Assembly (NCBI GenBank): GCA_010909725.1
Contig: JAACMV010000024.1
Coordinates: forward strand, 806,001-870,000
Direction: 5' to 3'
Length of the DNA stretch: 64,000 nucleotides
Origin: Picochlorum sp. 'celeri'
Taxonomy: Eukaryota > Chlorophyta > Trebouxiophyceae
Shown here: piece after piece, positions 1 to 8,599 of the stretch
Layout of the letters: each line of letters starts with the position of its first letter
Position numbering within the stretch: position 1 is the stretch's first letter
The notes under the pieces: model-generated
Told to the model about the DNA's origin: nothing
Databases searched by the model: none
The model's input: the letters and a program-made list of their open reading frames with translations, nothing else
Position numbers and translations under genes: made by a program

Positions 1-260
1 AGATGCTATCAAAAGTGGCCAGTGATGAATCCGTTATGAAAGGAATTCTCATGCGCACCCCATTGTCAAGAGTAGGTGACCCCTCAGAAGTTGCATCAGT
101 GATTGATTTCCTTGGAAGTAAGGCATCAAGCTACATGACGGGCCAAATACTATACTGTGATGGAGGGAGAAATGCTCTCAACTATGTTGTAGATGTCTCG
201 CAGGAAAGCCTCGAAGCGGCAACCAAAGCAGCCGATACATTTCGAATAGGTACTACATGA
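1..260 (+). CDS. Short-chain dehydrogenase/reductase, C-terminal fragment (tropinone-reductase-like)
   Basis: Only the last 86 or so codons lie in the window; the 5' part is cut by the left edge, and the Met near the edge is probably internal. The stretch RTPLSRVGDPSEVASVIDFL, followed by ASSYMTGQILYCDGG, is the conserved C-terminal block of classical SDR enzymes of the tropinone reductase/3-oxoacyl-ACP reductase type. There the Pro-Gly-Thr region leads into the G-R-x-G-x-P-x-E-V-A helix and the T-G-x-x-x-x-x-D-G-G strand closes the Rossmann fold. The enzyme should be an NAD(P)H-dependent oxidoreductase; its substrate cannot be told, because the catalytic Tyr-x-x-x-Lys and the cofactor-binding end are outside the window. 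A polar tail of about 25 residues after the DGG motif is longer than usual. Confidence 0.8.
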   Translation, partial: MLSKVASDESVMKGILMRTPLSRVGDPSEVASVIDFLGSKASSYMTGQILYCDGGRNALNYVVDVSQESLEAATKAADTFRIGTT

Positions 261-466
261 AGCAAGAAGGTATAATGGAATACTGTACTTACACAAAATG
301 CCATTATGTAACGTATGCATGTGATTGTCCAAATGAAAGAAAACATTCTGTGCATGCATTCATATTCTACCCGTTAAGCGCAAACCATATCATAAAATTA
401 GCAAATAAGACTATTGTCACCAGTACATCTGCATCGTGAGTCGAAGCAAAACCAAAGCAGAGCCGG

Positions 467-688
467 TCAGTGCTCTGCACCAGACACACCACGAGCAGCA
501 AAGCTGCCCTTTGTTTCCACCGGTGAGTGTGCTGCCACTACAGCCACGTTCTCTTGTTTGCCTTCCTCCTGCTGATCCTGGGCAACGTTGAGAGCCATCA
601 TCCCTACGCCAGAGCCAATGGCAACTCCGGCACCGACAATGCCACAGAGGCCAAGCAAAGAGAGGGACACGTTTACGTACTGGTTCAT
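467..688 (-). CDS. Small single-pass membrane protein, unknown
   Basis: A 73-residue open frame begins with ATG. Residues 6-33 form a Gly/Ala/Val-rich hydrophobic segment with spaced glycines (GIVGAGVAIGSGVGMM), suited to a tightly packed membrane helix. The remaining half is a polar Gln/Glu/Ser-rich tail. No family is recognised. It lies on its own between an SDR fragment and a secreted-protein gene, and both neighbours are far enough away to leave room for a promoter. A possible splice donor (GTACGT) occurs four codons after the start, so the true model may differ. The call rests on frame length, the clean hydrophobic/polar division and the isolated position, and it could be a chance ORF. 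Confidence 0.4.
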   Translation of the reverse strand: MNQYVNVSLSLLGLCGIVGAGVAIGSGVGMMALNVAQDQQEEGKQENVAVVAAHSPVETKGSFAARGVSGAEH

Positions 689-895
689 GCTGTATATGAA
701 TCAAATAAAAATAATAGCAATGGCTTGTTGCGTAGCAGTTTAATTAAAACAGTATGCGTTGGTGTTGGAGAACCTGCTGCGTGTTTACCCACGCGAGGCT
801 GATGACGAGGGTTGATACTGTTTTAATGTTTTATTTACAGACTCTAGGGTGCAGCACAGTATATATGACTGGTATGATTCGGTACTAGGTCATCA

Positions 896-1735
896 TCATG
901 CTACGCTGACAAGAATACTGCCCAATGTTGCGACAATCATTCCTGATACCATGGTGGCAGAGGAGGTTTGTGGCACAGTTCCATCTTCCTCTCCTTTGGT
1001 GATTCCTCCATTCTCACCGGACGTTGGAGCAGGCGAGACATCTGGCGTCGTATCTGTGCTTGGCACGACTGGTGTGGTGTCTGTGCTTGGCACGACTGGT
1101 GTGGTGTCTGTGGTTGGAGGGGTCAGGCCACATGTGTCAGCTGGGAGGATGGCAGACAGTGGGTCAATCAGTGCTGGACATTCTTTCTGCAACGTCTCGT
1201 AGAAACTGGTGCACTCGGTAGTACAAATATCATCATCATTGATAGACGAGACACATGCGTCGATCTGTGGAGTCAGCTGTGTCCAGTTGCAACTCAATGC
1301 ACCATTCACCACCTGACCAATGTCCAGGTCATCCAGCCCATCAATGCCAAGATCTCCGAGGTCAACCTGGTCCAAAATTTGACTAACATTAAGGTTCAAT
1401 CCCTGAAGAAGATCTCCTAATCCTCCATCCAAGATATTTGTGAAGTTGAGCCCGAGACCGCCCAGGATATCCTGCAAGCCATCACCAAGGGTTTCAAGAG
1501 TCTCTGTGATGTTGACATTGCCCAAATCACCACTTGTCAGTCCCTCAATGATACCATCAATATCGGTAGCATTAATAAGTGCAGTAAGTTCCTCTAACAA
1601 GGGCCCAACGAACTGTTCCAACGAGCCGAGGGGATCACTTGTAGTATCCTGCGCCATGACGACTGGACTGTTTGACGACCCAAAGGCCACAAGAGCCAAC
1701 ACCAGCAGCAGCGACGAAGAAACGCGACCCTTCAT
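896..1735 (-). CDS. Secreted, probably GPI-anchored cell-surface glycoprotein
   Basis: The start is placed at the Met opening MKGRVSSSLLLVLALVAFG, a clear signal peptide; the frame is open nine codons further upstream but without benefit. The mature region has a Gly/Leu/Asp-rich section with N-glycosylation sequons (NAT, NIT, NFT, NVS, NWT). A block of about 60 residues with six cysteines follows (roughly residues 160-215). Next comes a Thr/Pro linker made of repeated TTPVVPSTD units, and the protein ends in a hydrophobic stretch with no charged residue after it. Signal peptide, Thr/Pro stalk and uncharged hydrophobic C-terminus is the usual layout of a GPI-anchored wall or surface protein. 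No catalytic family is recognised. It is divergent from the metallothionein gene and may share its upstream region. Confidence 0.7.
   Translation of the reverse strand: MKGRVSSSLLLVLALVAFGSSNSPVVMAQDTTSDPLGSLEQFVGPLLEELTALINATDIDGIIEGLTSGDLGNVNITETLETLGDGLQDILGGLGLNFTNILDGGLGDLLQGLNLNVSQILDQVDLGDLGIDGLDDLDIGQVVNGALSCNWTQLTPQIDACVSSINDDDICTTECTSFYETLQKECPALIDPLSAILPADTCGLTPPTTDTTPVVPSTDTTPVVPSTDTTPDVSPAPTSGENGGITKGEEDGTVPQTSSATMVSGMIVATLGSILVSVA
1041..1121 (-). repeat. Three tandem 27-bp units encoding the Thr/Pro stalk
   Basis: Three consecutive 27-bp units, the middle one at 1068-1094, encode nine-residue repeats of the TTPVVPSTD type. Units one and two differ at a few bases and the third has drifted further. 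The array is in frame, so copy-number change would lengthen or shorten the stalk without breaking the gene. Confidence 0.85.
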
Positions 1736-2257
1736 TGTTTCCAATAGACCTGAACAATACAATAACTGGATATGTCAATATAAGATATGGGAAGATGTCA
1801 CCGAGTCGCTATACTGTGTGCGACTCTTCACAACAAACAGGACAACAGGAAAAGACGAAACGCGTCAACAGCCCATCAAGACACACACCAGAGTAAAGGT
1901 ACCCTCTTTACGTACAGTTTGAACTATTATATCTATTAAAATGTAAAGTTGTCTTGAATAGCAAGGATCCTGGAATGCGTTCAAAGGTTGAGTCTGAGAC
2001 ACGTGTTCATTTCGCAGTACCATATCGGCGGAGATATTTTGGTACTGCAAATCATGGTCGCAAGACGTGCCTCGCCACGATGTTTATCATCGAATACCCG
2101 CTCGACAGGAGTAAACCAATTCTATTTAAAATTAGTTTACCGAAGAAAGCGACCAAGGTACGTTGGATACACGTGGGATGTGAAACCCGAAGGCTGTGTT
2201 AACACGAGCGGTGATGATGTTGTCCAGAATCCTACATACAAGAGGTTTTGAAGCAAT
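1736..2257. other. Divergent spacer between surface protein and metallothionein genes
   Basis: There is no convincing gene here. The spacer holds five GTAC tetramers (at 1899, 1912, 2017, 2042 and 2158), two of them inside a perfect inverted repeat. GTAC is the core of copper-response elements in Chlamydomonas, so this may be a metal-responsive control region, but that is inference. Chance would give one or two GTACs in this length. Confidence 0.5.
2014..2048. promoter_or_regulatory. Inverted repeat carrying two GTAC cores upstream of metallothionein
   Basis: GCAGTACCA at 2014-2022 is the exact reverse complement of TGGTACTGC at 2040-2048. Inside the arms, ATATC and GATAT pair around a six-base loop. 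Each arm carries one GTAC core. The element lies about 210 bp upstream of the metallothionein start. Confidence 0.45.
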
Positions 2258-2434
2258 ATGGCGTGTCCAGTATGCAAAGATTCATGTAAATGCGATCCAA
2301 AGAACTGCCCATGTGGCAAGGACTGCACTTGCTGCGCTGCCAAGTTGGGTTGCGCTGGCTGTGACAAGTGCAAAGATGGTTGTACCTGTGGATCCAATTG
2401 CCAGTGTGGCCATGGGTGCTGTGGAAAGGCTTAA
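2258..2434 (+). CDS. Metallothionein-like cysteine-rich metal-binding protein
   Basis: A 58-residue protein starts MACPVCKDSCKCDPKNCPCG and contains 18 cysteines, almost all in C-x-C, C-x-x-C or C-C arrangements. Lysines are interspersed and there is no aromatic residue except one His near the end. This composition and spacing is diagnostic of metallothioneins, which bind Cu(I), Zn(II) or Cd(II) as thiolate clusters in the cytosol. The length is normal for the family. The frame is intronless with an AT-rich leader, and a TGTAAA polyadenylation motif lies about 90 bp past the stop (2522-2527). GTAC-rich sequence upstream suggests copper control (inference). It is easily missed because it falls below common ORF length cut-offs. 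Confidence 0.9.
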   Translation: MACPVCKDSCKCDPKNCPCGKDCTCCAAKLGCAGCDKCKDGCTCGSNCQCGHGCCGKA

Positions 2435-3005
2435 TGTCAAGATGATGATATAAACAGTTGCTTCTCTCATCCATAGATGATGAGCAAGCGGTACTATGTT
2501 TGTTTTTTCCCTTTTCTACCATGTAAACATAATAAATGTTAAGACATATTTTCTTACCCTTTTTTCGATGGCGTCGTCGAAATAATAAAATACGCCCCTC
2601 AGAGAATTTTGGGATTTAAGGAGGCCACCATCCTTTCTGTATGTGATAAATGCCGTGGCAATCTTGAAAGTGGTTGCAAGGCATGCATGAGATTTCATGC
2701 ATCAGTCATAATGCTACAATTTTATCCATACTTGCAATTAATTTACATTTAATTTTACTTTTATTTCCCAGAACTGAGGTAGGAGAAGGTTTTCTCACCA
2801 CATTGGGCATTGTCGGGAGGAAGCTGGGCATTTCGACTCGCTTCGTACGACCAACTGTGTTCTCTTTGGTAGTGGGTATTTAAGAAGCATTGTACACGCG
2901 ATATAGATTTATTTGATTTTTAGATATTTTTTGATCCCAACAGCTGTCGATTTGACGCTGCAACCGTTTGGAAGTCGTCGATACAGCAGGTGGTGTACTG
3001 TCCTC
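2435..3005. other. Spacer: metallothionein 3' end and upstream region of next gene
   Basis: It contains the TGTAAA motif at 2522-2527 and a stem-loop with 8-bp perfect arms (ATGCATGA at 2683-2690 and TCATGCAT at 2695-2702, four-base loop). Otherwise it is AT-rich with no gene seen. Confidence 0.5.
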
Positions 3006-3752
3006 ATGTCCGTGTTTGGAGGCCTTCTGAGGGCCAGGGAGGGCATGTTTGCCCAAGAGTTAGAGCGTCAGGCACTGATGGAGAGGTTGGAAGAGATGGT
3101 CAAGTGCGGCAAGGTGGATGCCTCGGTGTTGGAGTCTGCCAAGGGTAAACAGTCAGGTAGTCAGTTTGGATTGCCACGGATTACAAAGAAAGATGTACAG
3201 ATTTTTGAGTACATCAAAGGGGTAACTCCTGTTCCAAGGAGTATAAAGAGTGGTGAAATGCATGGGACCGGCCTTGGAACTCGGGTCAGTATGGGGAGAA
3301 TGAGATGGGTTAGTGAAGGTGTCAGCATATTCTCTGTTGCAGATGGGAAGAAAATGGCCAATACGCAGCCTAAAGCACTAAACCATTATGATTCGATACG
3401 AATGAACAAAATTCAAAAGGCTGCATTGGAAACGCCGACAGTGTTTGGCGGGCTGAGAGTGCTGCCTGAGATGACCCCAGGGAGGGCGCTCATGTGGGGG
3501 ACAATAGTTGCGCTTTGGGGTACGGGCGCATTGGTGGCGTCGACAGCGAAATATTTGGAGATTGAAAGTATGCGAGATGTTCCTGGGAGGATGAAAGAGG
3601 TACTGACTCCCCTTGGGGAGGGGTTGAAATCTCGATTTTTGTATTGGTTCTCTGGGGGAGACATGGCAGGCATTCATGAACACAGTGGGTTGACTGATGA
3701 TAGTATGGTGATGATGTTTGCGTCCAAGCTGAAAATGAGTTTCGAAAAGTAA
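3006..3752 (+). CDS. Membrane protein with TMEM242-like C-terminal region
   Basis: The frame is open further upstream, but the first ATG opens MSVFGGLLRAREGMF, giving 248 residues. The N-terminal 150 residues are polar with no recognised domain. About residues 160-215 form one hydrophobic helix followed by a conserved-looking amphipathic stretch (RALMWGTIVALWGTG, then LEIESMRDVPGRMKEVL). This resembles TMEM242 (DUF1358) proteins, where R-A-L-x-W-G-T/S and L-G-V-x-S-M-x-D-F-R-x-K-M occur in the same order. Animal TMEM242 acts in the mitochondrial inner membrane in assembly of the ATP synthase c-ring; that role here is inference. The long N-terminal extension is unusual. A TGTAAA motif follows at 3777-3782. 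Confidence 0.5.
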   Translation: MSVFGGLLRAREGMFAQELERQALMERLEEMVKCGKVDASVLESAKGKQSGSQFGLPRITKKDVQIFEYIKGVTPVPRSIKSGEMHGTGLGTRVSMGRMRWVSEGVSIFSVADGKKMANTQPKALNHYDSIRMNKIQKAALETPTVFGGLRVLPEMTPGRALMWGTIVALWGTGALVASTAKYLEIESMRDVPGRMKEVLTPLGEGLKSRFLYWFSGGDMAGIHEHSGLTDDSMVMMFASKLKMSFEK

Positions 3753-3789
3753 ACGCGTCAGATAGATATGTACATGTGTAAAGAAGAAT

Positions 3790-5037
3790 TCATGCAATGT
3801 TCACTTTTTCCAGCTCGAAAAGTAGACTTTTTCTGGATTGTGATGATGACACATCCGATGGTTTGCACTTCTCACCAGCAGACAGATACTGTCCTGTGCT
3901 GGATGAACGTAAAGCAAACACATTCGCCCCCTTTGATTTCTGAATGGTCCATGATTCATTTATAGGTCCTAATACTGTATTTCCGTTTCTGCCTTGTGAC
4001 AAAAAGCTGTCAATGCATGTGGCCATGGCAACAGACTGCAGATACACAGTGCCATCACTCTTTGTGATGATTTTCCAATAGGCTGTTGTCGTTCTTGCAA
4101 CCTTGGATCGATAATATAGGTTGACAGACACATCTAAACAGTCATTTTTTAGACTAGGTGCCAAGAACATGTACTCGCACATCTCGGATACGACTTTAAG
4201 CCTGTACGTTCCCTTTGGTATTGGGTAGGTGCCCTCAGCAGGGCTTTGTGATGGCCCCGAGGCAATCTCACCCTCCAGCTGCGCATCAATCCACGCGGCG
4301 TACTTGGGAAGGTACAGAAATCCATCTAAATCTTTAAATGAGTCACAGGCATCGGTGCCAAACACTACTATTGCAGCTATTTTCTCGCCGTCAGGTGTGG
4401 TAACCAAAGGGCCACCAGAATCACCATTGCATGCTCCCTTGACGTCTGATAATGTGGTCAGTAGTGATCCATCTATAAAATCGATTGTTTGTTTCACATA
4501 ACGCAGCGTATTAGGGCTGTCTCCATCCATTCCGCCGATCTCAGTCTCACCAAAACCTGGTATAGTGCCATGTTCACCAACTTTGGCCTCCTCAGCCACC
4601 TCAATGGGAGTGATCGATTCGACTGAATCACTGAGCTCTAGGATAGCAAGATCTGCACTAAATGAGCCAACCTCACCATCCCACATCGGATGGATGATTG
4701 CTCGGCGTATCTGCCGTTGAACACATGTATCTGAGAGAGGTTCATCCTGTCGATAACATCCAATGCGGATCAAGTAGTCATCTAGTGGATATTTCACCGG
4801 CTCGCCGAGTATATCTTTCCCCGAAACGCAGTGGGCAGCAGTTATGACCATGTTGGTAGATACGAGTGCTCCCCCGCAATAGTGCTTCCCGTATCGCTTA
4901 ATGCTCGCAAAATATGGAAATTGTCCAGGCTTTGCCTGCCTACCATAGAAAATTCGTCCCTCGCCATTCGCTGCTACCGTATTGGATAGCAGCATCAAAA
5001 ATAGGATTCCTATATTCATCATCTTTTGAGTAGTCAA
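3790..5037 (-). CDS. Secreted trypsin-like serine protease (S1 family) with C-terminal extension
   Basis: A signal peptide (MMNIGILFLMLLSNTVAA) precedes a complete chymotrypsin-fold domain. The triad is visible as ITAAHC (His), DLAILEL (Asp) and CNGDSGGPLV (Ser). The activation site reads RIFYGRQA in place of the usual RIVGG. The protease domain ends near residue 255. A Ser/Pro-rich linker follows, then about 140 residues with spaced aromatics and repeated short strand-like segments (YRLKVV, YWKII, YLQSV, FALRS), possibly a beta-trefoil or other binding module. The 415-residue single exon is longer than simple trypsins. It should be an extracellular endopeptidase with a substrate- or wall-binding tail. 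A second S1 protease occurs near 57 kb. Confidence 0.9.
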   Translation of the reverse strand: MTTQKMMNIGILFLMLLSNTVAANGEGRIFYGRQAKPGQFPYFASIKRYGKHYCGGALVSTNMVITAAHCVSGKDILGEPVKYPLDDYLIRIGCYRQDEPLSDTCVQRQIRRAIIHPMWDGEVGSFSADLAILELSDSVESITPIEVAEEAKVGEHGTIPGFGETEIGGMDGDSPNTLRYVKQTIDFIDGSLLTTLSDVKGACNGDSGGPLVTTPDGEKIAAIVVFGTDACDSFKDLDGFLYLPKYAAWIDAQLEGEIASGPSQSPAEGTYPIPKGTYRLKVVSEMCEYMFLAPSLKNDCLDVSVNLYYRSKVARTTTAYWKIITKSDGTVYLQSVAMATCIDSFLSQGRNGNTVLGPINESWTIQKSKGANVFALRSSSTGQYLSAGEKCKPSDVSSSQSRKSLLFELEKVNIA

Positions 5038-5378
5038 ACCTCTGGAACAGGGGTCACGGATTACCCCCCAAAGAACATAAAGCTCTTACGTCCCCTTTCT
5101 CGGCACACAAGAACCCACGGTATGCGGGTACCTTCTTAATGGGTCGGGACTTCAACCCAACAGCAGTTTGCTGTTTTATTTATTTGAAATAATTTTGACT
5201 ACATTTGCCGAGGAAAGATCCGTTCTTGTCGTGGGCGTGTGGATGGAGCGATCCACCGGGCTGTTGGAATTTGCCGGCATCTGTCATTGAATGACAGAGC
5301 AATATTGGTATCGTGATGCGTAGTAGACTCGACCTGGAAATGAGGAATCACAAGGAGAGCGATGACATGTCTTACATA
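5038..5378. other. Spacer between protease and FIGNL1 genes, with near-palindrome
   Basis: No gene is seen. It contains a 19-nt element with 9-bp perfect arms around one base (5280-5298, core TGTCATTGAATGACA). The FIGNL1 stop codon at the right end is followed on the minus strand by a TGTAAG motif (5371-5376). Confidence 0.5.
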
Positions 5379-7442
5379 CTACCAATCATCATCTTCATGC
5401 ATGGAATCAAGCGTATCCTCTACAGTTTTTGCTCCGTGCTTTTCATTGTACTCTTCGTACCTGACAATCTCTGCGGGCTCGGTAGAAGCTCGCTGTGCCT
5501 TTGCTGCAACTGCAAAATCTCGTATCACTACCGGTCGGAGATCTTTCTCTCTCAGAGTTGATACTTGTGCACCTGCATTCCTGACAGCTTCGCGTATAGG
5601 CCCTTGACATGCCTCCTGAATGAGATTCTTCATGTCTGAGCCAGAATATCCCCGAGTTTTTGTCACAATTTTGTCTACATCAGATTCTGACAGTTGGGCA
5701 GCTATGGTTCCTCCTGGGCCCAATGTACGCAATATCATCTCTTTTCTGGCCTTTTCACAGGGAAGAGGAATATACATTTGCTTTGGCATACGCCTTCGAG
5801 CCGCTTCATCTAATTCCTCTGGCCTATTTGTAGCGCCAACAAGCAATACTTTTCGAGTGGCAGAGGCAGGATCGCATCCCTCCATTTGAACTAAAATTTC
5901 AGTCTTCAGTCTTCTGCTCGATTCATGCTCACCTTCTGATTTTCTTGCAGATAAAAGAGAGTCAATCTCATCGATAAAAATGACAGAGGGAGCCATCCAG
6001 CCAGCAACTGCAAACAATGCTTTCACCATCTTCTCCCCATCTCCAATCCATTTAGATGTTAAAGAAGATGCTGAAATCGCGAAGAAGGATGCTTCTATAT
6101 TTGATGCAATAGCCTTGCCCAATAATGTTTTACCTGCATCCTCAGATGCCCAGTGTGAGGTCAGTCAAGTGAGCAACCCATGCAAACATTGAACACGTAC
6201 CTGTTCCTGGCGGTCCAAACAGCAAAATTCCTTTTGGAGGAGCCCGCGCGCCCTTAAAAATGTCAGGATTCATCATTGGCCACACAACTACTTCTTGAAT
6301 GAGTCTCTTGGCTGCCTCTTGTCCAGCAATGTCATCCCACGCCACAGCTGCACTGCTATCAATCACCTCATTACAAACCTGTTCAATCATGGCAGGGTCG
6401 ATTTTAGATAACTCATCTGGAAGAGGCTCCCCGGGAGTCAACTGCAGTAAATCATATGTTCGTATACTCATTGGGCCTTCATCTTGCTCATTTTTACCCT
6501 GCGCTTTCCCTGACGAGACATCACCATTCATTCCCTGAATCGCCTTGCGCACATGTGGTGGCACAAACTTGTGCTCAGTAGAAGGTGCTGCTGCCTTCTT
6601 CTTCTGCTGGGACCCAAACGATTTTGGAGGCTTTTTCCCTTCCTTTTGAAGATGTCTCATGTATCCCGTTTTCGCACTTTCGAACCCAGAGGGCTTGCCA
6701 TCAGCTGCACACAGGTTTTCTTTCGTGTCCTCATGTGCTTTCTGCCCCTGGTTCTTCAGGGATTGTTCCGGCACCCGTGGGGCCCATGCAGAAGTCTTCA
6801 CCGCATGCTCCACAACGCGGCTTTTCTGAACACCATTCCATTGATCGCTTTGATCCATGGTTAGATCAACTGTGTGCAGCTCTTCCTGAGGATCACGCGC
6901 CTCAGGATCTGCATCCATCTTCTTCTCAGGAGGTGCACTCACATTCACAGAAAAATCCGGAGCTCTCTGTATGTGTACACGCTCGCTGAACACTCGACTC
7001 CTCTCATGTCCGCCCATGATCAATGACCCATTGCCCCTCTCTTGACACCAGGCCTCGGCCTTTTGAAACCGTTGCCTACAACGTTCCTTCTTCTCCGCAC
7101 TCCATCTCCTACACACAAAGCCAATTAGCCAAGTAAGGAAAAAGAAAACACGTATAAACCATCAATCAAGCAAACACACCTTTCCAGTGCTGCCTGTCGC
7201 AGCTCTAAAGCCACACGGCTGTGCTCCAACCGAGTTGGTTCAGAATGACACCATTCCATGCCATTCCCTTCAGCCTCATCCACTCCATACTTTCCTACTA
7301 TATATTTAAAATGTAATAAACGCGTGTATACCTCCTTTTCGATGGCCTCTGTCGACTGACCTTGGTCTCTGTTGGACTTCCATTTTGAAATCGCATCGTC
7401 CAAACGGAGAAAAATATCCTCAATCGCCGGAGATTGGTCCAT
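5379..7442 (-). CDS. FIGNL1: Fidgetin-like protein 1, AAA ATPase
   Basis: Three exons (7180-7442, 6201-7108, 5379-6133) join in frame to 641 residues; the human protein is 674. The second intron interrupts Walker A and splicing restores GPPGTGKT. Other motifs are the Walker B IFIDEIDSLL, the ESSRRLKTEIL region, sensor GATNRP and the arginine-finger segment DEAARRRM. A C-terminal VPS4-type block follows, ending YEEYNEKHGAK. The linker preceding the AAA domain (DPAMIEQVCNEVIDSS, then VAWDDIAG) is typical of FIGNL1 rather than katanin or spastin. FIGNL1 removes RAD51/DMC1 from DNA and limits meiotic crossovers in plants. The N-terminal half is poorly conserved, as in other members. First-intron donor is GTGTGT, second GTACGT. 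Confidence 0.93.
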
Positions 7443-7514
7443 TATTATTCACCAAATAAGAAAAATACATAATATAATGGATTAAATGCGAATGACACGA
7501 CTGCTATGGTTCAT

Positions 7515-8297
7515 TTACCATCTCTTGACAAGCGAGATGAGGAGAGAAATGAATTCAAACGGATTGCCTCGTTTATTCTGCCTCTGTTTCAACTGCTCTT
7601 TCGCCGATAGAGTTGATTCCAACGGATCAGCAATCCACTTGGCGTATGCGCTTCTCCATCCTATTAAAAACACCCCTGTCACTGCCATACTGATCATCAC
7701 AAAGGTTGTCTCTGGGAAGTATCCACGTGCTACACTTCTCACCAGCAATCCTGCAGGGATTCCAGTCACCCACGCAGAAGCGGCTGTCTTCAATGGCGTA
7801 CGAAGTGCAGATGCTCCATACCCTCCAAGAAGGGTCGATGAGCCAGCCCAACCAATAATAAAGGGTAGCGCGGTGCCAAACGAGTCCATGACTGACAGAG
7901 CTTCACCATGACTGACACGACCAATCGTGGCAAAAATCATCAATGCTGCGACATCTCCGCCTGCCAAAATCGCAGCATCTTTCCATCGCACCCCAGTCTC
8001 GCCTCTATCTACGTTGGCAACGCCAGCCCAAGCATCCTTGTCAAGACGCTCAACCCGTTCAAGCTTCATACCTTGCACAGGCAAGGGAGGAGGTCTATTG
8101 ATTCTACGAGCCTGCTCTGATGGGACCTTTTCTTCAGATCCTTCCGTCGATGATGCATTCTGCTCATCCGAGGCAGATGCTGCAACCCTATTGAGACGGT
8201 GTCCGACTCTGAGGACGGACAGGCTATTAGACTGGCACAGCAATCGGCCTCTCGTGCCGATGCCGCTCATGATCTGATGGGATGCTGAAGCCATCAT
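7515..8297 (-). CDS. Plastid-targeted DUF3054 membrane protein
   Basis: The start chosen is the first of two adjacent Met codons; the frame upstream lacks a better one. The N-terminal 60 residues are Ser/Arg/Ala-rich and basic (ASASHQIMSGIGTRGRL), as in chloroplast transit peptides. The hydrophobic core matches DUF3054: GGDVAALMIFATIGRVSHGE, then FIIGWAGSSTLLGGYG, then AASAWVTGIPAGLLVRSV, giving about four membrane helices. DUF3054 proteins occur in cyanobacteria and plastids; their biochemical role is not established. The gene is intronless and diverges from RPS9 over a 300-bp spacer. Confidence 0.82.
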   Translation of the reverse strand: MMASASHQIMSGIGTRGRLLCQSNSLSVLRVGHRLNRVAASASDEQNASSTEGSEEKVPSEQARRINRPPPLPVQGMKLERVERLDKDAWAGVANVDRGETGVRWKDAAILAGGDVAALMIFATIGRVSHGEALSVMDSFGTALPFIIGWAGSSTLLGGYGASALRTPLKTAASAWVTGIPAGLLVRSVARGYFPETTFVMISMAVTGVFLIGWRSAYAKWIADPLESTLSAKEQLKQRQNKRGNPFEFISLLISLVKRW

Positions 8298-8599
8298 GGT
8301 GCTGTATTTTATGTACCACAAATTTTCAAATATGTTTCATGGAGCACGTGCCAATGGATTTTTTTTTTTTTGGCACGTGAACCATCCATCCATCGCCATG
8401 AAAAAGTGCCCATGAAAACTGGGCTGTGATGGGTTGATATGACATTGGTGGATACCACCCATCCACCATCGACGTTGATGGGACCACTCATAGTCATCAT
8501 TGAGAGAGCAAGGCAGTCATCGAGCCACGCAGAAAGACTGGCACATCTGCATCAGGCCCGTATTGAATTACTTACTTAGATATAGTTATATAATTCAAG
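8298..8599. promoter_or_regulatory. Bidirectional promoter region of DUF3054 gene and RPS9
   Basis: This 302-bp divergent spacer contains two inverted repeats. CACGTGCC at 8345-8352 and GGCACGTG at 8372-8379 flank a run of T, and each includes a CACGTG E/G-box palindrome. TGGTGGAT at 8446-8453 and ATCCACCA at 8461-8468 form an 8-bp hairpin. CACGTG is a common light- and growth-related binding site in plants; its role here is inferred. Confidence 0.45.

Noticed and set aside
2913..3005. N-terminal extension of the TMEM242-like gene beginning at a TTG.
   Set aside because: No ATG in that stretch and no sign of an intron; the first ATG at 3006 is simpler.
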